A stretch of DNA of 64,000 nucleotides, from contig NZ_CP056117.1 in NCBI RefSeq assembly GCF_013375935.1, forward strand, positions 2,976,001 through 3,040,000. Reading direction: 5' to 3'. The DNA is from Enterobacter cloacae. GTDB lineage: Bacteria; Pseudomonadota; Gammaproteobacteria; Enterobacterales; Enterobacteriaceae. Position numbers and translations under genes: made by a program. The notes below the pieces were generated by a model. It saw nothing but the letters and a program-made list of their open reading frames with translations, was not told where the DNA came from and did no database searches. Positions 19,723 through 29,249 of this stretch are shown one piece after another (position 1 is the stretch's first letter; the number at the start of each line of letters is the position of its first letter).

Positions 19723-21771
19723 ATGAACACTTTTTTTAAGCTCACCGCGCTGGCTGGCCTGTTTGCTATAACAGGCCACGCTTTCGCTGTGGACGATATT
19801 ACGCGTGTTGATCAAATTCCTGTTCTCAAGGAAGAGACGCAGCACGCGACGGTGAGTGAGCGCGTGACGTCGCGCTTTACTCGTTCGCACTATCGTCAGT
19901 TCGATCTCGATCAGGCCTTCTCGGCCAAAATCTTTGACCGTTATCTGAACTTGCTGGATTACAGCCACAACGTACTGCTGGCCAGCGATGTCGAACAGTT
20001 CGCTAAACGCAAATCCGAAGTGGGTGATGAGCTGCGCTCCGGAAAGCTGGATCTGTTCTACGATCTGTACAATTTATCGCAAAAGCGCCGTTTTGAACGT
20101 TATCAATACGCGCTGAAGGTGCTGGAACGTCCGATGGACTTTACCGGCAACGACACCTTTAATCTGGACCGCAGCAAAGCGCCATGGCCGAAAGACGAGG
20201 CCGAACTGAACGCGCTGTGGGACGCAAAGGTTAAGTACGACGAACTGAGCCTCAAGCTCACGGGTAAAGACGAGAAAGAGATTCGTGAGACGCTAAACCG
20301 TCGCTACAAATTTGCCATCCGTCGCCTGGCGCAGACCAACAGTGAAGATGTCTTCTCGCTGGCGATGACCGCGTTTGCCCATGAGATTGACCCGCACACT
20401 AATTACCTCTCTCCGCGTAACACCGAACAGTTCAATACCGAAATGAGCCTGTCTCTGGAAGGTATTGGTGCGGTGCTCCAGATGGACGATGACTACACCG
20501 TAATCAACTCCATGGTGGCCGGCGGTCCTGCATCCAAAAGCAAAGCGATCAGCGTTGGTGACCGCATTGTGGGCGTCGGCCAGAGCGGCCAGAGCATGGT
20601 AGACGTGATCGGCTGGCGTCTCGACGACGTGGTTGCGCTGATTAAAGGGCCAAAGGGCAGCAAAGTTCGCCTGGAAATTCTCCCTGCCGGTAAGGGGACC
20701 AAGACCCGAATCATTACCCTGACCCGCGAGCGTATCCGCCTGGAAGATCGCGCGGTGAAAATGTCGGTGAAAACCGTCGGTAAAGAGAAGGTTGGCGTTC
20801 TTGATATCCCTGGCTTCTACGTTGGCCTGACCGACGATGTGAAGGTGCAGTTGCAGAAGCTCGAGAAGCAGAACGTCAGCAGTGTGATCATCGATCTGCG
20901 CAGCAACGGCGGCGGCGCACTGACCGAAGCGGTCTCGCTGTCCGGTCTGTTTATCCCGTCCGGCCCGGTGGTGCAGGTGCGTGATAACAACGGTAAGGTG
21001 CGTGAAGATGCCGACACCGACGGCGTGGTCTACTACAAAGGCCCGCTGGTGGTACTGGTCGACCGCTTCAGCGCGTCTGCATCCGAAATCTTTGCTGCTG
21101 CGATGCAGGACTATGGCCGTGCGCTAATCGTCGGTGAACCGACCTTTGGTAAAGGCACCGTTCAGCAGTACCGCTCTCTGAACCGTATCTACGACCAGAT
21201 GCTGCGCCCGGAATGGCCTGCGCTGGGTTCCGTACAGTACACCATTCAGAAATTCTACCGCGTGAACGGCGGGAGTACGCAGCGTAAGGGCGTTACGCCG
21301 GATATCCTGATGCCGACAGGTACCGAAGAGACGGAAACGGGCGAGAAGTTTGAAGATAATGCGCTGCCGTGGGACAGCATTGATGCCGCGACATTCGTGA
21401 AGTCGGGTGATATGAAACAGTTCGGACCGGAACTGTTAAAAAATCATAACGACCGCATCGTGAAAGATCCGGAATTCCAGTACATCATGAAGGACATCGC
21501 GCGTTTCAATGCCCTGAAAGCGAAACGGAACATTGTCTCTCTTAACTACGCTCAGCGTGAGAAAGAGAACAACGAAGATGATGCAACGCGTCTGGCGCGT
21601 ATCAACGATCGCTTCAGACGTGAAGGCAAGCCGCTGCTCAAGAAGCTGGACGATCTGCCTAAAGATTACCAGGAGCCGGATCCGTACCTCGACGAGACGG
21701 TGCATATCGCGCTCGACCTGGCGAATCTGGAAAAAGAGAAGCCTGCCGTGCAACCCGCTCCGGCAAAATAA
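19723..21771 (+). CDS. prc: Tail-specific periplasmic protease Prc
   Basis: 682 residues, the E. coli length. The signal peptide runs through AITGHAFA (about residues 16-23). A PDZ domain (GIGAVLQMDDDYTVINS...) precedes the S41 protease core. The catalytic dyad is Ser452 (in RFSASASE) and Lys477 (TFGKGTV), the E. coli positions. It degrades proteins with nonpolar C-termini, processes FtsI and, with NlpI, controls MepS. The start at MNTFFKL was chosen because it begins the signal peptide. The terminator lies 6 nt after the stop. Confidence 0.98.
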   Translation: MNTFFKLTALAGLFAITGHAFAVDDITRVDQIPVLKEETQHATVSERVTSRFTRSHYRQFDLDQAFSAKIFDRYLNLLDYSHNVLLASDVEQFAKRKSEVGDELRSGKLDLFYDLYNLSQKRRFERYQYALKVLERPMDFTGNDTFNLDRSKAPWPKDEAELNALWDAKVKYDELSLKLTGKDEKEIRETLNRRYKFAIRRLAQTNSEDVFSLAMTAFAHEIDPHTNYLSPRNTEQFNTEMSLSLEGIGAVLQMDDDYTVINSMVAGGPASKSKAISVGDRIVGVGQSGQSMVDVIGWRLDDVVALIKGPKGSKVRLEILPAGKGTKTRIITLTRERIRLEDRAVKMSVKTVGKEKVGVLDIPGFYVGLTDDVKVQLQKLEKQNVSSVIIDLRSNGGGALTEAVSLSGLFIPSGPVVQVRDNNGKVREDADTDGVVYYKGPLVVLVDRFSASASEIFAAAMQDYGRALIVGEPTFGKGTVQQYRSLNRIYDQMLRPEWPALGSVQYTIQKFYRVNGGSTQRKGVTPDILMPTGTEETETGEKFEDNALPWDSIDAATFVKSGDMKQFGPELLKNHNDRIVKDPEFQYIMKDIARFNALKAKRNIVSLNYAQREKENNEDDATRLARINDRFRREGKPLLKKLDDLPKDYQEPDPYLDETVHIALDLANLEKEKPAVQPAPAK

Positions 21772-21777
21772 TCCCCC

Positions 21778-21811
21778 AACAGGCACAAGCAATTGTGCCT
21801 GTTTCTTTTTG
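21778..21811 (+). terminator. Terminator of proQ-prc
   Basis: AACAGGCAC/GTGCCTGTT stem (21778-21786 and 21795-21803) followed by TCTTTTTG. Confidence 0.85.
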
Positions 21812-21964
21812 TTCCGCACTCTCCCGTCAAGCAGATTTCCAATTGTGTAAAGTTGTGTCTTTCTGGAGACTTACGCCGCCTGGATGCTTGAAAATAGCCG
21901 GAATACCCATACGATGTGGGTAATCGCATAGTGCGTTTTGTTAAACTGAGGTTAAAAGAATATT

Positions 21965-22846
21965 ATGATGCGAATCGCGCTCTTCCTGCTCACCAACCTG
22001 GCGGTAATGGTGGTTTTCGGGCTGGTGCTAAGCCTGACGGGAATTCAGTCGAGCAGCGTTCAGGGTCTGTTGATTATGGCGCTGCTGTTTGGTTTTGGTG
22101 GCTCCTTCATTTCACTGCTGATGTCGAAGTGGATGGCGCTGAAATCCGTGGGCGGTGAAGTTATTGAACAGCCGCGTAACGATATGGAACAGTGGCTGAT
22201 GAGCACGGTTGCTCAGCAGTCAAAGCAGGCGGGCATTGCCATGCCGCAGGTGGCCATTTACCACGCGCCGGATATCAACGCCTTTGCCACCGGCGCGCGT
22301 CGTGACGCCTCTCTGGTGGCCGTCAGTACCGGTCTGCTGCAAAACATGAGCCGTGACGAAGCGGAAGCGGTTATTGCCCACGAGATCAGCCACATTGCCA
22401 ACGGTGATATGGTCACCATGACCCTGATCCAGGGCGTGGTGAACACCTTCGTTATCTTCATCTCCCGTATTCTGGCGCAGATCGCCGCCGGGTTTATGGG
22501 GGGCAACCGTGACGAGGGTGAAGAGAGCAACGGTAACCCGCTGATCTATTTTGCGGTTTCAATGGTGCTGGAGCTGGTGTTCGGCATTCTGGCAAGCATC
22601 ATTACCATGTGGTTCTCCCGCCACCGCGAGTTCCATGCGGATGCCGGCTCAGCGAAGCTGGTAGGTCGTGAGAAGATGATTGCCGCGCTGCAGCGTCTGA
22701 AAACCAGCTACGAGCCGCAGGAAGCGAACAGCATGATGGCTTTCTGCATCAACGGCAAGTCGAAGTCGCTGAGTGAGCTGTTTATGTCTCACCCGCCGCT
22801 GGATAAACGCATTGAAGCGCTGCGCAGCGGTGAATACCTGAAGTAA
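21965..22846 (+). CDS. htpX: Membrane zinc metalloprotease HtpX
   Basis: 293 residues, the E. coli length. An M48-family inner-membrane protease that helps clear misfolded membrane proteins with FtsH. Two hydrophobic segments near the N-terminus, HEISH zinc motif near residue 140, two more hydrophobic segments (about 155-180 and 195-215) and the third zinc ligand in [13 protein letters not shown]. Known in E. coli as a Cpx-regulated gene. A direct repeat GTTAAA-CTGAG-GTTAAA lies at 21940-21956, just before the start, with 11-bp spacing like a CpxR site but in an unusual place. Confidence 0.97.
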   Translation: MMRIALFLLTNLAVMVVFGLVLSLTGIQSSSVQGLLIMALLFGFGGSFISLLMSKWMALKSVGGEVIEQPRNDMEQWLMSTVAQQSKQAGIAMPQVAIYHAPDINAFATGARRDASLVAVSTGLLQNMSRDEAEAVIAHEISHIANGDMVTMTLIQGVVNTFVIFISRILAQIAAGFMGGNRDEGEESNGNPLIYFAVSMVLELVFGILASIITMWFSRHREFHADAGSAKLVGREKMIAALQRLKTSYEPQEANSMMAFCINGKSKSLSELFMSHPPLDKRIEALRSGEYLK

Positions 22847-22866
22847 CGCTATCGGGTTGGAAAAAG

Positions 22867-22900
22867 CCGGGCAGGAGACTCTCTCCGCCCGGTTTTTTTA
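22867..22900. terminator. Terminator between htpX and yebQ
   Basis: CCGGGC-A-GGAGA pairs with TCTCC-GCCCGG and is followed by seven T on the + strand, with AAAAA on the other side for minus-strand use by convergent yebQ. Confidence 0.8.
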
Positions 22901-24271
22901 TGCCTGTACCCGCGGCTGGGTGACGCGAAGCCCGCTGACGATAGCCGCGAGGGTTGCCAGCGCTCCGGCGGTAAGCAGCGCAACGTGGGTCGCGTGTTGC
23001 CCGGCAAGATTGAACATCAGCGCCACCAGGGCGGCCCCGGTGCTTTGTCCCAGCAGCCGCGCCGTTCCCAGCATCCCGCTGGCGCCACCGCTGCGCTGCG
23101 GAGGAGCGGCGGTGATAATGGTGTGGTTGTTGGGTGACTGGAACAGACCAAAACCTGCACCGCACAGGATCATGCGCCAGATAATATCCAGATCGCCTGG
23201 CGACGAGGGCAGCAGCGCCAGCGAGAACAGCCCTATTGCCATCACGACCAGCCCGATAGCCCCCAGCAGCCCGGCATGCACGCGCTCGATAAGGTATCCG
23301 GCCAGCGGGGCCATCACCATCGTTGCCAGAGGCCAGGGCGTGAGCAACAGGCCCGTTTCCACCTCCGAACGGCCAATTACGCTCTGCAGGAAGAACGGCA
23401 GGGCAACCAGCGCCAGCATCTGGGCGCAGAACGAGCAGATCGAGGTGCAAATCGAGAGTGAAAACAGCGGAATGCGCAGCAAGTCTACCGGTAATAACGG
23501 CACCGGCAGCGCCAGCTGGCGATGAACGAAGAAAAAGCCGACGGTGAGCATAGCCACAACTTCTGCGGCGATTAGCGTCAGCGACTGCCCCTGCGCAAAG
23601 CCGCTAAGGGCGGTAATAAGCAGGCCAAACGTCAGCGCGTTCATCACTGCGCTGGGCAGGTCGAAACGCGGCACGGTGCTTTTCGGACCATTCTCCGGGA
23701 GATAACGCAGCGCGAAGAAGATGGCCACAATGCCCAGCGGCACGTTGATGGCAAACAGCCACTGCCACGACGCCACGGAGAGAATCGCGGCGGCAATCGT
23801 CGGCCCGGCGGCAGACGACACCGCGACAATAAACGAGTTAATCCCCATGCCGCGCCCAAGGTGGCGATGGGGATAGATGAGCCGTATCAGGGCCGTGTTG
23901 ACGCTCATCAGCGCCGCGCCGCCGAACCCCTGGGCGATACGCGCTATCGTCAGGGTATGCAGTGAATCGGAAAGGGCGCAAAAGAGCGAGGTGAGCGTAA
24001 ACACCACCAGCCCGCACTGGTAAACCCGGCGATAGCCAAACATATCGCCCAGGAACGAGAGTGACAGGAGTGAAATCACAATCGCTATCTGGTACGCGTT
24101 CACAATCCAGATTGAGCTTGCCGGAGACGCGTTAAGGTCGCTGGCTATTGTGGGGAGGGCAACGTTGGCAATAGCGCCGTCAAGGACGGCCATCGAAATA
24201 CCGATGATAATAGTGGCAATTGCGCCGTACCGCTGGGGTAAGGGCAGGCCATCAGAAAGGTGTTTTTGCAT
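22898..24271 (-). CDS. yebQ: MFS transporter YebQ
   Basis: 457 residues, the E. coli length. A major-facilitator drug:H+ antiporter (DHA2-like) with many hydrophobic segments. The signature after TM2 LGDMFGYRRVYQCG and the TM5 motif SAAGPTIAAAILS are visible. The substrate is unknown; multidrug export is a family-level guess. No clear Shine-Dalgarno precedes the ATG. Divergent from kdgR with 177 nt between them. Confidence 0.92.
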   Translation of the reverse strand: MQKHLSDGLPLPQRYGAIATIIIGISMAVLDGAIANVALPTIASDLNASPASSIWIVNAYQIAIVISLLSLSFLGDMFGYRRVYQCGLVVFTLTSLFCALSDSLHTLTIARIAQGFGGAALMSVNTALIRLIYPHRHLGRGMGINSFIVAVSSAAGPTIAAAILSVASWQWLFAINVPLGIVAIFFALRYLPENGPKSTVPRFDLPSAVMNALTFGLLITALSGFAQGQSLTLIAAEVVAMLTVGFFFVHRQLALPVPLLPVDLLRIPLFSLSICTSICSFCAQMLALVALPFFLQSVIGRSEVETGLLLTPWPLATMVMAPLAGYLIERVHAGLLGAIGLVVMAIGLFSLALLPSSPGDLDIIWRMILCGAGFGLFQSPNNHTIITAAPPQRSGGASGMLGTARLLGQSTGAALVALMFNLAGQHATHVALLTAGALATLAAIVSGLRVTQPRVQA

Positions 24272-24448
24272 GGAAAAAAATGGCTCAGGGTGAAATTATT
24301 TTGAGGGTAACTATTTTAGCATCGTTATTTCAGTTTTATGTCGCAGATTTGTAACGAAGTAAACCCAGATTGATTGCAGCACGCACCGCACGAATTTATA
24401 ATAAAAACCGGTTCTGATTTTTATAAAACACTCTCCATGAGGTGATAA

Positions 24449-25240
24449 ATGGCAATTGCAGATTTGGATAAGCAGCCAGATTCTGTTTCTTCCGTGCTGA
24501 AGGTGTTTGGCATCTTGCAGGCGCTCGGAGAAGAGCGTGAAATTGGTATTACAGAGTTATCGCAGCGTGTGATGATGTCGAAAAGCACCGTTTATCGCTT
24601 TTTGCAGACAATGAAATCATTGGGCTATGTCGCACAGGAAGGTGAATCAGAAAAATATTCTCTGACGCTGAAGCTGTTTGAGCTGGGCGCCCGCGCGCTG
24701 CAAAACGTGGATCTGATCCGCAGCGCGGACATTCAGATGCGCGAGCTTTCGCGCCTGACGAAAGAGACGATTCACCTCGGCGCGCTGGATGAAGACAGCA
24801 TCGTTTACATCCACAAAATTGACTCCATGTACAACCTGCGCATGTACTCCCGTATCGGTCGCCGCAACCCGCTGTACAGTACCGCAATTGGTAAAGTGCT
24901 GCTGGCCTGGCGCGATCGCGAAGAGGTGAAGCAGATCCTCGACGGCGTGGAATACAAACGCAGTACCGACCGCACCATCACCAGTACCGATGAGCTGCTG
25001 GCCGTGCTGGATAAGGTCCGTGAACAGGGTTACGGGGAAGATAACGAAGAGCAGGAAGAGGGGCTGCGCTGCATCGGCGTGCCGGTGTTCGACCGCTTCG
25101 GGGTTGTGATTGCGGGCCTGAGCATTTCGTTCCCTACGCTGCGATTCTCTGAAGAGCGTCTCCATGAGTACGTGGCGATTCTGCACACCGCCGCGCGCAA
25201 AATTTCAGAGCAGATGGGCTATAACGACTACCCGTTCTGA
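24449..25240 (+). CDS. kdgR: IclR-family repressor KdgR
   Basis: 263 residues, the E. coli length and nearly identical in sequence. A winged HTH (about residues 14-75, ITELSQRVMMSKSTVYRFLQT) precedes the IclR effector domain (about 90-255) that binds 2-keto-3-deoxygluconate. In E. coli it represses kdgT, kdgK and eda; eda is in this window at 595-1236. Terminator directly downstream. Confidence 0.97.
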   Translation: MAIADLDKQPDSVSSVLKVFGILQALGEEREIGITELSQRVMMSKSTVYRFLQTMKSLGYVAQEGESEKYSLTLKLFELGARALQNVDLIRSADIQMRELSRLTKETIHLGALDEDSIVYIHKIDSMYNLRMYSRIGRRNPLYSTAIGKVLLAWRDREEVKQILDGVEYKRSTDRTITSTDELLAVLDKVREQGYGEDNEEQEEGLRCIGVPVFDRFGVVIAGLSISFPTLRFSEERLHEYVAILHTAARKISEQMGYNDYPF

Positions 25241-25256
25241 TCCTTGCACCCATTAA

Positions 25257-25284
25257 AAACGCCGCATTACTGCGGCGTTTTTGT
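25257..25284 (+). terminator. Terminator of kdgR
   Basis: AAACGCCGCA/TGCGGCGTTT with loop TTAC, then TTTG. yobH ends 20 nt further on from the opposite side and may use the reverse strand of the same hairpin. Confidence 0.85.
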
Positions 25285-25303
25285 AAAATGTATTTAACCA
25301 GGC

Positions 25304-25543
25304 TTAGCCGTTATCAACCACTACAGACGTTTTACGCAGCACCGGGCAGTTGGTCAGCCCGATAATCCCGCTGTCTGAATGAATGTACTGGGCCGTGCTC
25401 ACGCCCTGCGCGGTCAGATACTTGCACTGGATACCCAGGCCCGCGGCATTTTCTTTGCTCCCCATTAATACGCCATACCCACTTAACAGAAGGCCAATCC
25501 ACACGATGGCCAGTACAATAACCGTACGAATAATTAAACGCAT
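25304..25543 (-). CDS. yobH: Small membrane protein YobH
   Basis: 79 residues from the ATG at 25543 (MRLIIRT), which matches E. coli YobH. One N-terminal hydrophobic segment (residues 3-23) acts as anchor or uncleaved signal. Two cysteines (IQCKYL and TNCPVL) are conserved in the rest, which probably lies in the periplasm. Function unknown. Convergent with kdgR and divergent from mgrB. Confidence 0.85.
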   Translation of the reverse strand: MRLIIRTVIVLAIVWIGLLLSGYGVLMGSKENAAGLGIQCKYLTAQGVSTAQYIHSDSGIIGLTNCPVLRKTSVVVDNG

Positions 25544-25637
25544 TAATGCCTCTTTTTTCTTTGTTGTCATAGGGTAAGCGTACCGGGTTTACGCAGTGAA
25601 ACAAGTGCACGATTCCTAAAAGGGTCTGTTGCGGGTA

Positions 25638-25670
25638 CAGTTAGCCCCTGTTTAAGATAGCCGTGATAAC
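25638..25670 (+). promoter_or_regulatory. Probable PhoP box and -10 of mgrB
   Basis: CAGTTA-GCCCC-TGTTTA (25638-25654) has a perfect second half-site and a weak first one, with the right 5-bp spacer. GATAAC (25665-25670) is a reasonable -10 about 10 bp downstream. mgrB is a known PhoP target, which supports the reading. Confidence 0.5.
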
Positions 25671-25703
25671 CTGGCTACATCAGGTGATAAAACGGAGTGT
25701 GGA

Positions 25704-25847
25704 GTGAAAAAAATACGCTGGGTAATTCTGATTATAGTGTTGGTGGCATGCGTAGTGCTGTGGACGCAGACTATCAACGTGATGTGCGATCAGGATGTAC
25801 AGTTCTTTAGCGGCATTTGTTCAATTAATCAGTTTATCCCATGGTAG
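25704..25847 (+). CDS. mgrB: PhoQ feedback inhibitor MgrB
   Basis: 47 residues from a GTG start with GGAG-type pairing just upstream (ACGGAGTGTGGA). A small inner-membrane protein that binds the sensor kinase PhoQ and damps PhoP activity. N-terminal KKIRW, one membrane helix (residues 6-24), then a periplasmic part with Cys28 and Cys39, which form the disulfide needed for function, and the C-terminal NQFIPW. The gene is intact. Loss of mgrB is a well-known route to polymyxin resistance in Klebsiella; no lesion is seen here. Confidence 0.95.
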   Translation: MKKIRWVILIIVLVACVVLWTQTINVMCDQDVQFFSGICSINQFIPW

Positions 25848-25922
25848 ATCGTCATTTTTTCGCTGGGTGATTTCCTTCCCCTGCGGCAGTGGTAAAATGG
25901 CTTTTTTTACTGAGGTGGTAAG

Positions 25923-26210
25923 ATGGGTGAGTTACTGAATGCGGGGCTGCTGAGCATTGCATCCCTGGTGATGGCTTTGGTTGTGCTGGTTGTTGGGCTG
26001 GTATTGTGGTTCTACGTTAACCGTGCCAGTTCCCGTACAAACGAGCAGATTGAGCTGCTGGAAGCGTTACTCGATCAGCAGAAGCGCCAGAATGCGCTGC
26101 TGCGTCGTTTGTGTGAAGCCAACGAACCGGAGGCGAAAGACGTGCCGAAGGAAGCCGCGGTTCAGCAAAAAGAAGATGAAGACTTCATTCGTCTGGTGGC
26201 CGAACGATAG
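25923..26210 (+). CDS. yebO: Small membrane protein YebO
   Basis: 95 residues as in E. coli. A single membrane helix (about residues 10-32) is followed by a strongly conserved cytoplasmic heptad-like helix SRTNEQIELLEALLDQQKRQ, which looks like a coiled coil, and an acidic tail ending RLVAER. Function unknown. It lies 75 nt after mgrB; GTAAAA-TGGC-TTTTTTTAC between them could be a weak terminator. Confidence 0.88.
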   Translation: MGELLNAGLLSIASLVMALVVLVVGLVLWFYVNRASSRTNEQIELLEALLDQQKRQNALLRRLCEANEPEAKDVPKEAAVQQKEDEDFIRLVAER

Positions 26211-26881
26211 TCTGCCCCGAACGGGGAGGTGGCCCGAGCGTACGGCGTAAATCTCCTCCCTGAACAACAAACTCCCGTAAAATCCCCTCCTAATATTAAG
26301 CAGCACTTAACTATTGATTCAGTGCGCTGAAAAATGGCGAAGAATTATCCGCATATAACGGGTGCCGTTTCGTTGAATAAAGAATGTACTTTAAATTTCC
26401 AGAAGTGTTTTATTTTAATCGAAACGTTTTGCTTGCCTTCTTTTGAGGCACGTTCATAAAAATTTCATTATTTTGGTGCATAACAACGACTGTTAAATGG
26501 TGAATTTTAATACAGTTAGTGAGAGGTATTTAACATTGAATATTGCGTGTCACAGTTTTGGTGCATTGCAAAGATTTCAGCATAACTTTTCACAAAATGT
26601 TCTAACTCAGTCATTCTTTTAAAGAAATGTTTGGCGGAATATGGACGACCTGAAATAGTTGAGCTATGTTTAAAAAGTCTTTGATTACAGGGCGCGTCAG
26701 TGCACCCCGAGGGCAGGTAAAACGGCTGGTGCTTTACTTTGCAATACGCATAACTGTGCGGAGTGTGGCGAAGTAACGCCAGAGTTTGTGCGGCGGATCG
26801 AGACACGTTTAAAAATGGCTTGCCATATTAAACGTTGTATGTGATAACACGGTTTGGGTCAAACGAGGTACAGTTCTGTTT
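26211..26881. other. Long intergenic region before yobF-cspC
   Basis: 671 nt without a supported gene. The middle (about 26300-26660) is AT-rich. A frame at 26674-26850 is open and cysteine/histidine-rich at its end (CNTHNCAECGEV...ACHIKRCM) but contains no ATG, GTG or TTG upstream of that segment. Part of the region is likely the promoter and long 5' leader of yobF-cspC. Confidence 0.5.
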
Positions 26882-27025
26882 ATGTGTGGCATTTTCAGTA
26901 AAGAAGTCCTGAGTAAACACGTTGTCGTTGAATACCGCTTCTCTGCCGAACCTTATATTAGTGCCTCATGCAGTAATGTCTCAGTTTTATCTCAGTTATG
27001 CCTGCGGGCTAAGAAAACACTCTAA
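26882..27025 (+). CDS. yobF: Small stress protein YobF
   Basis: 47 residues, matching E. coli YobF in [24 protein letters not shown] and CLRAKKT. Function unknown; in E. coli it accumulates on heat and other stress and is co-transcribed with cspC. The cspC start lies 12 nt downstream. No membrane segment. Confidence 0.92.
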   Translation: MCGIFSKEVLSKHVVVEYRFSAEPYISASCSNVSVLSQLCLRAKKTL

Positions 27026-27037
27026 GGAATTTTGCAA

Positions 27038-27247
27038 ATGGCAAAGATTAAAGGTCAAGTTAAGTGGTTCAACGAGTCTAAAGGTTTTGGCTTCATTACT
27101 CCTGCTGACGGCAGCAAAGACGTGTTCGTACACTTCTCTGCAATCCAGGGTAACGGCTTCAAAACTCTGGCTGAAGGCCAGAACGTTGAGTTCGAAATTC
27201 AGGACGGCCAGAAAGGCCCAGCTGCGGTTAACGTAACTGCTATCTGA
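27038..27247 (+). CDS. cspC: Cold-shock-like RNA chaperone CspC
   Basis: 69 residues. A single cold-shock domain with RNP1 KGFGFI and RNP2 VFVHF; the N-terminus [20 protein letters not shown] fits CspC/CspE. It is made at normal temperature, melts RNA structure and stabilises stress mRNAs such as rpoS. AAGGAA lies 8 nt before the ATG at 27038. Second in yobF-cspC; ends in two consecutive hairpins. Confidence 0.96.
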
Positions 27248-27264
27248 TCGAATCACTGCTGACT

Positions 27265-27320
27265 GAAGCGCCAGGCGCTTCGATCTCAGACATAAGCCTC
27301 GCCGATGCGGGGCTTTTTTA
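27265..27320 (+). terminator. Tandem hairpins ending yobF-cspC
   Basis: First stem GAAGCGCC/GGCGCTTC (27265-27281), then AAGCCTCGC/GCGGGGCTT (27294-27315, loop CGAT) followed by a run of T. The second is the rho-independent terminator. Confidence 0.8.
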
Positions 27321-27463
27321 TGCGTTTATTTCTCAAATTATTACGTAATCCTTCCCTGTTAGTAACTTGTTGCAAAGCTGCGAGGTTATTAGCATTGTTT
27401 TCCCGCCTTATCGTCCTCTTTTCCCGTTAAATCAGTGCGTTGTTTAACAGCCCTGGGGTTAAG

Positions 27464-29209
27464 GTGAAAAAAAATACTATAACGGCCACCGGAAATTTTA
27501 CGCCGGCGCGTTTTGCTCTTCTGTGTCTCGCTATCTTTTGCAGCCTGGCCTTTCTGCTGGGCAGGGTGGCGTGGTTACAGATCGTCAAACCGGACAATCT
27601 GGTGAAGCAGGAAGATATGCGCTCCCTGCGCGAAGTGCCAATCGACGCCCCGCGGGGAATGATCGTTGACCGTGAAGGACGCCCGCTGGCGGTAAGCGTA
27701 CCTGTCCAGGCCGTCTGGGCCGATCCGAAAACCGTACTGGAAAAAGGTGGAGTGGGTTTTGATTCGCGCTGGCAGGCGCTGGCAAACGCCTTGCACCTCT
27801 CCCTGAGCACGCTTGCGTCGCGCATCAACGGCAATCCGCATGGCCGATTTATTTATCTCGCCCGTCAGGTCGATCCCGCCCAGGCTAAGTGGATCGATAA
27901 GCTGCGCCTTCCGGGTATCAACCTTCGGGATGAATCCCGGAGGTTTTATCCTGCCGGGCACGTGGCCGCTAACCTTATCGGCTTTACGAACATTGACGGT
28001 CAGGGCATTGAAGGCGTTGAGAAAAGCTTTAATGCGCAGCTCACCGGAAAGGCTGGCGTGCGGCAGGTGAGGAAAGATCGCTACGGGCACGTGGTGGAGA
28101 ACCTCACCGAGGTGGCGCCCGTACCGGCGCATAATATCCAGCTCAGTATCGATGAACGCCTGCAAACCATCACGGAGGACGCGCTGGATAACGCCGTGGC
28201 GTGGAACAAAGCCGAGTCAGGCGCGTCGGTGCTGATCGATATCCATACGGGTGAAATTCTGGCGATGGCGAGCTTCCCGGACTTCAACCCCAACAACAGG
28301 GAAGGAGCGACGCTGGATGATTTTCGCAATCGCGCTATCAGCGACACCTTCGAACCCGGCTCAACCGTCAAGCCCCTGGTGCTGATGACGGCGCTTCAGC
28401 AGGGGCTGGTTCAGCCTGACAGCGTGATAGATACCCATCCCTACACCATTGACGGTCACCGTATTCGCGATGTGGGCTACTACCCGGAGCTGACGATGAC
28501 CGGGATCCTGCAAAAATCCAGCGACACGGGCGTGTCCCGTCTTTCTCTGGCAATGCCCGTACAGCGGCTGCTTGATACCTATAAAAGCTTTGGTTTTGGT
28601 GAGAGTACCGGGCTTGGCTTAACCGGGGAGAGTTCGGGCTTACTGCCGCAGCGAAAATTCTGGAGTCAGCTCGATCGGGCGACCTTCGCGTTCGGTTATG
28701 GTCTGATGGTAACGCCACTCCAGCTGGCGCACGTGTATGCCACCATCGGCAGCTACGGGATTGAACGTCCTCTGTCGATCACCCGTATCGATCCGCCGGT
28801 AATTGGCAAACGGGTGATGCCCGAACAGATTGTTCACGAGGTGGAGCACATGATGGAGAGCGTCGCGCTCCCCGGCGGCGGTGGGATAAAGGCGGCGGTG
28901 CGTAACTACCGCGTGGCGATAAAAACCGGGACGGCCAAAAAAATCGATGAGCACGGTAAGTACGTGGATAAATACGTCGCGTATACCGCAGGCGTTGCGC
29001 CCGCGAGCGATCCCCGCTTTGCGCTGGTGGTGGTGATCAACGATCCGCAAAACGGCGCCTATTACGGGGGAGCCGTTTCCGCGCCGGTGTTTAGCGAAAT
29101 TATGGGGAACGTCCTGCGCCTGGAAAACGTGAAGCCCGACGGGCTGCCGGCAGATTCTGACCATCTGATTGTGATGCGCAACCCAGCCGTTTATAACCCC
29201 GGCGAATAG
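27464..29209 (+). CDS. FtsI-like peptidoglycan transpeptidase (PBP3SAL type)
   Basis: 581 residues from the GTG at 27464 (VKKNTITA). A class B penicillin-binding protein with one N-terminal membrane helix (about 17-40), the pedestal domain and a transpeptidase domain. Ser300-x-x-Lys303 (GSTVK) and the Lys487-Thr-Gly motif (IKTGTAKK) are intact; the second motif reads Ser-Ser-Asp (352-354) instead of Ser-Ser-Asn. Salmonella has an FtsI paralogue, PBP3SAL, at the same place between cspC and rlmA, used for septation at acid pH. E. coli lacks it. It is not the housekeeping ftsI, which lies in the dcw cluster. Confidence 0.88.
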   Translation: MKKNTITATGNFTPARFALLCLAIFCSLAFLLGRVAWLQIVKPDNLVKQEDMRSLREVPIDAPRGMIVDREGRPLAVSVPVQAVWADPKTVLEKGGVGFDSRWQALANALHLSLSTLASRINGNPHGRFIYLARQVDPAQAKWIDKLRLPGINLRDESRRFYPAGHVAANLIGFTNIDGQGIEGVEKSFNAQLTGKAGVRQVRKDRYGHVVENLTEVAPVPAHNIQLSIDERLQTITEDALDNAVAWNKAESGASVLIDIHTGEILAMASFPDFNPNNREGATLDDFRNRAISDTFEPGSTVKPLVLMTALQQGLVQPDSVIDTHPYTIDGHRIRDVGYYPELTMTGILQKSSDTGVSRLSLAMPVQRLLDTYKSFGFGESTGLGLTGESSGLLPQRKFWSQLDRATFAFGYGLMVTPLQLAHVYATIGSYGIERPLSITRIDPPVIGKRVMPEQIVHEVEHMMESVALPGGGGIKAAVRNYRVAIKTGTAKKIDEHGKYVDKYVAYTAGVAPASDPRFALVVVINDPQNGAYYGGAVSAPVFSEIMGNVLRLENVKPDGLPADSDHLIVMRNPAVYNPGE

Positions 29210-29249
29210 CGGTACACTTCGCCCTTTGGTTTACGTCCCCGGAGTTGTC

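Noticed and set aside
26516..26806. A 96-codon minus-strand frame in the yebO-yobF interval
   Set aside because: No ribosome site, no recognisable family, mixed low-complexity composition; treated as chance although the interval is otherwise empty.
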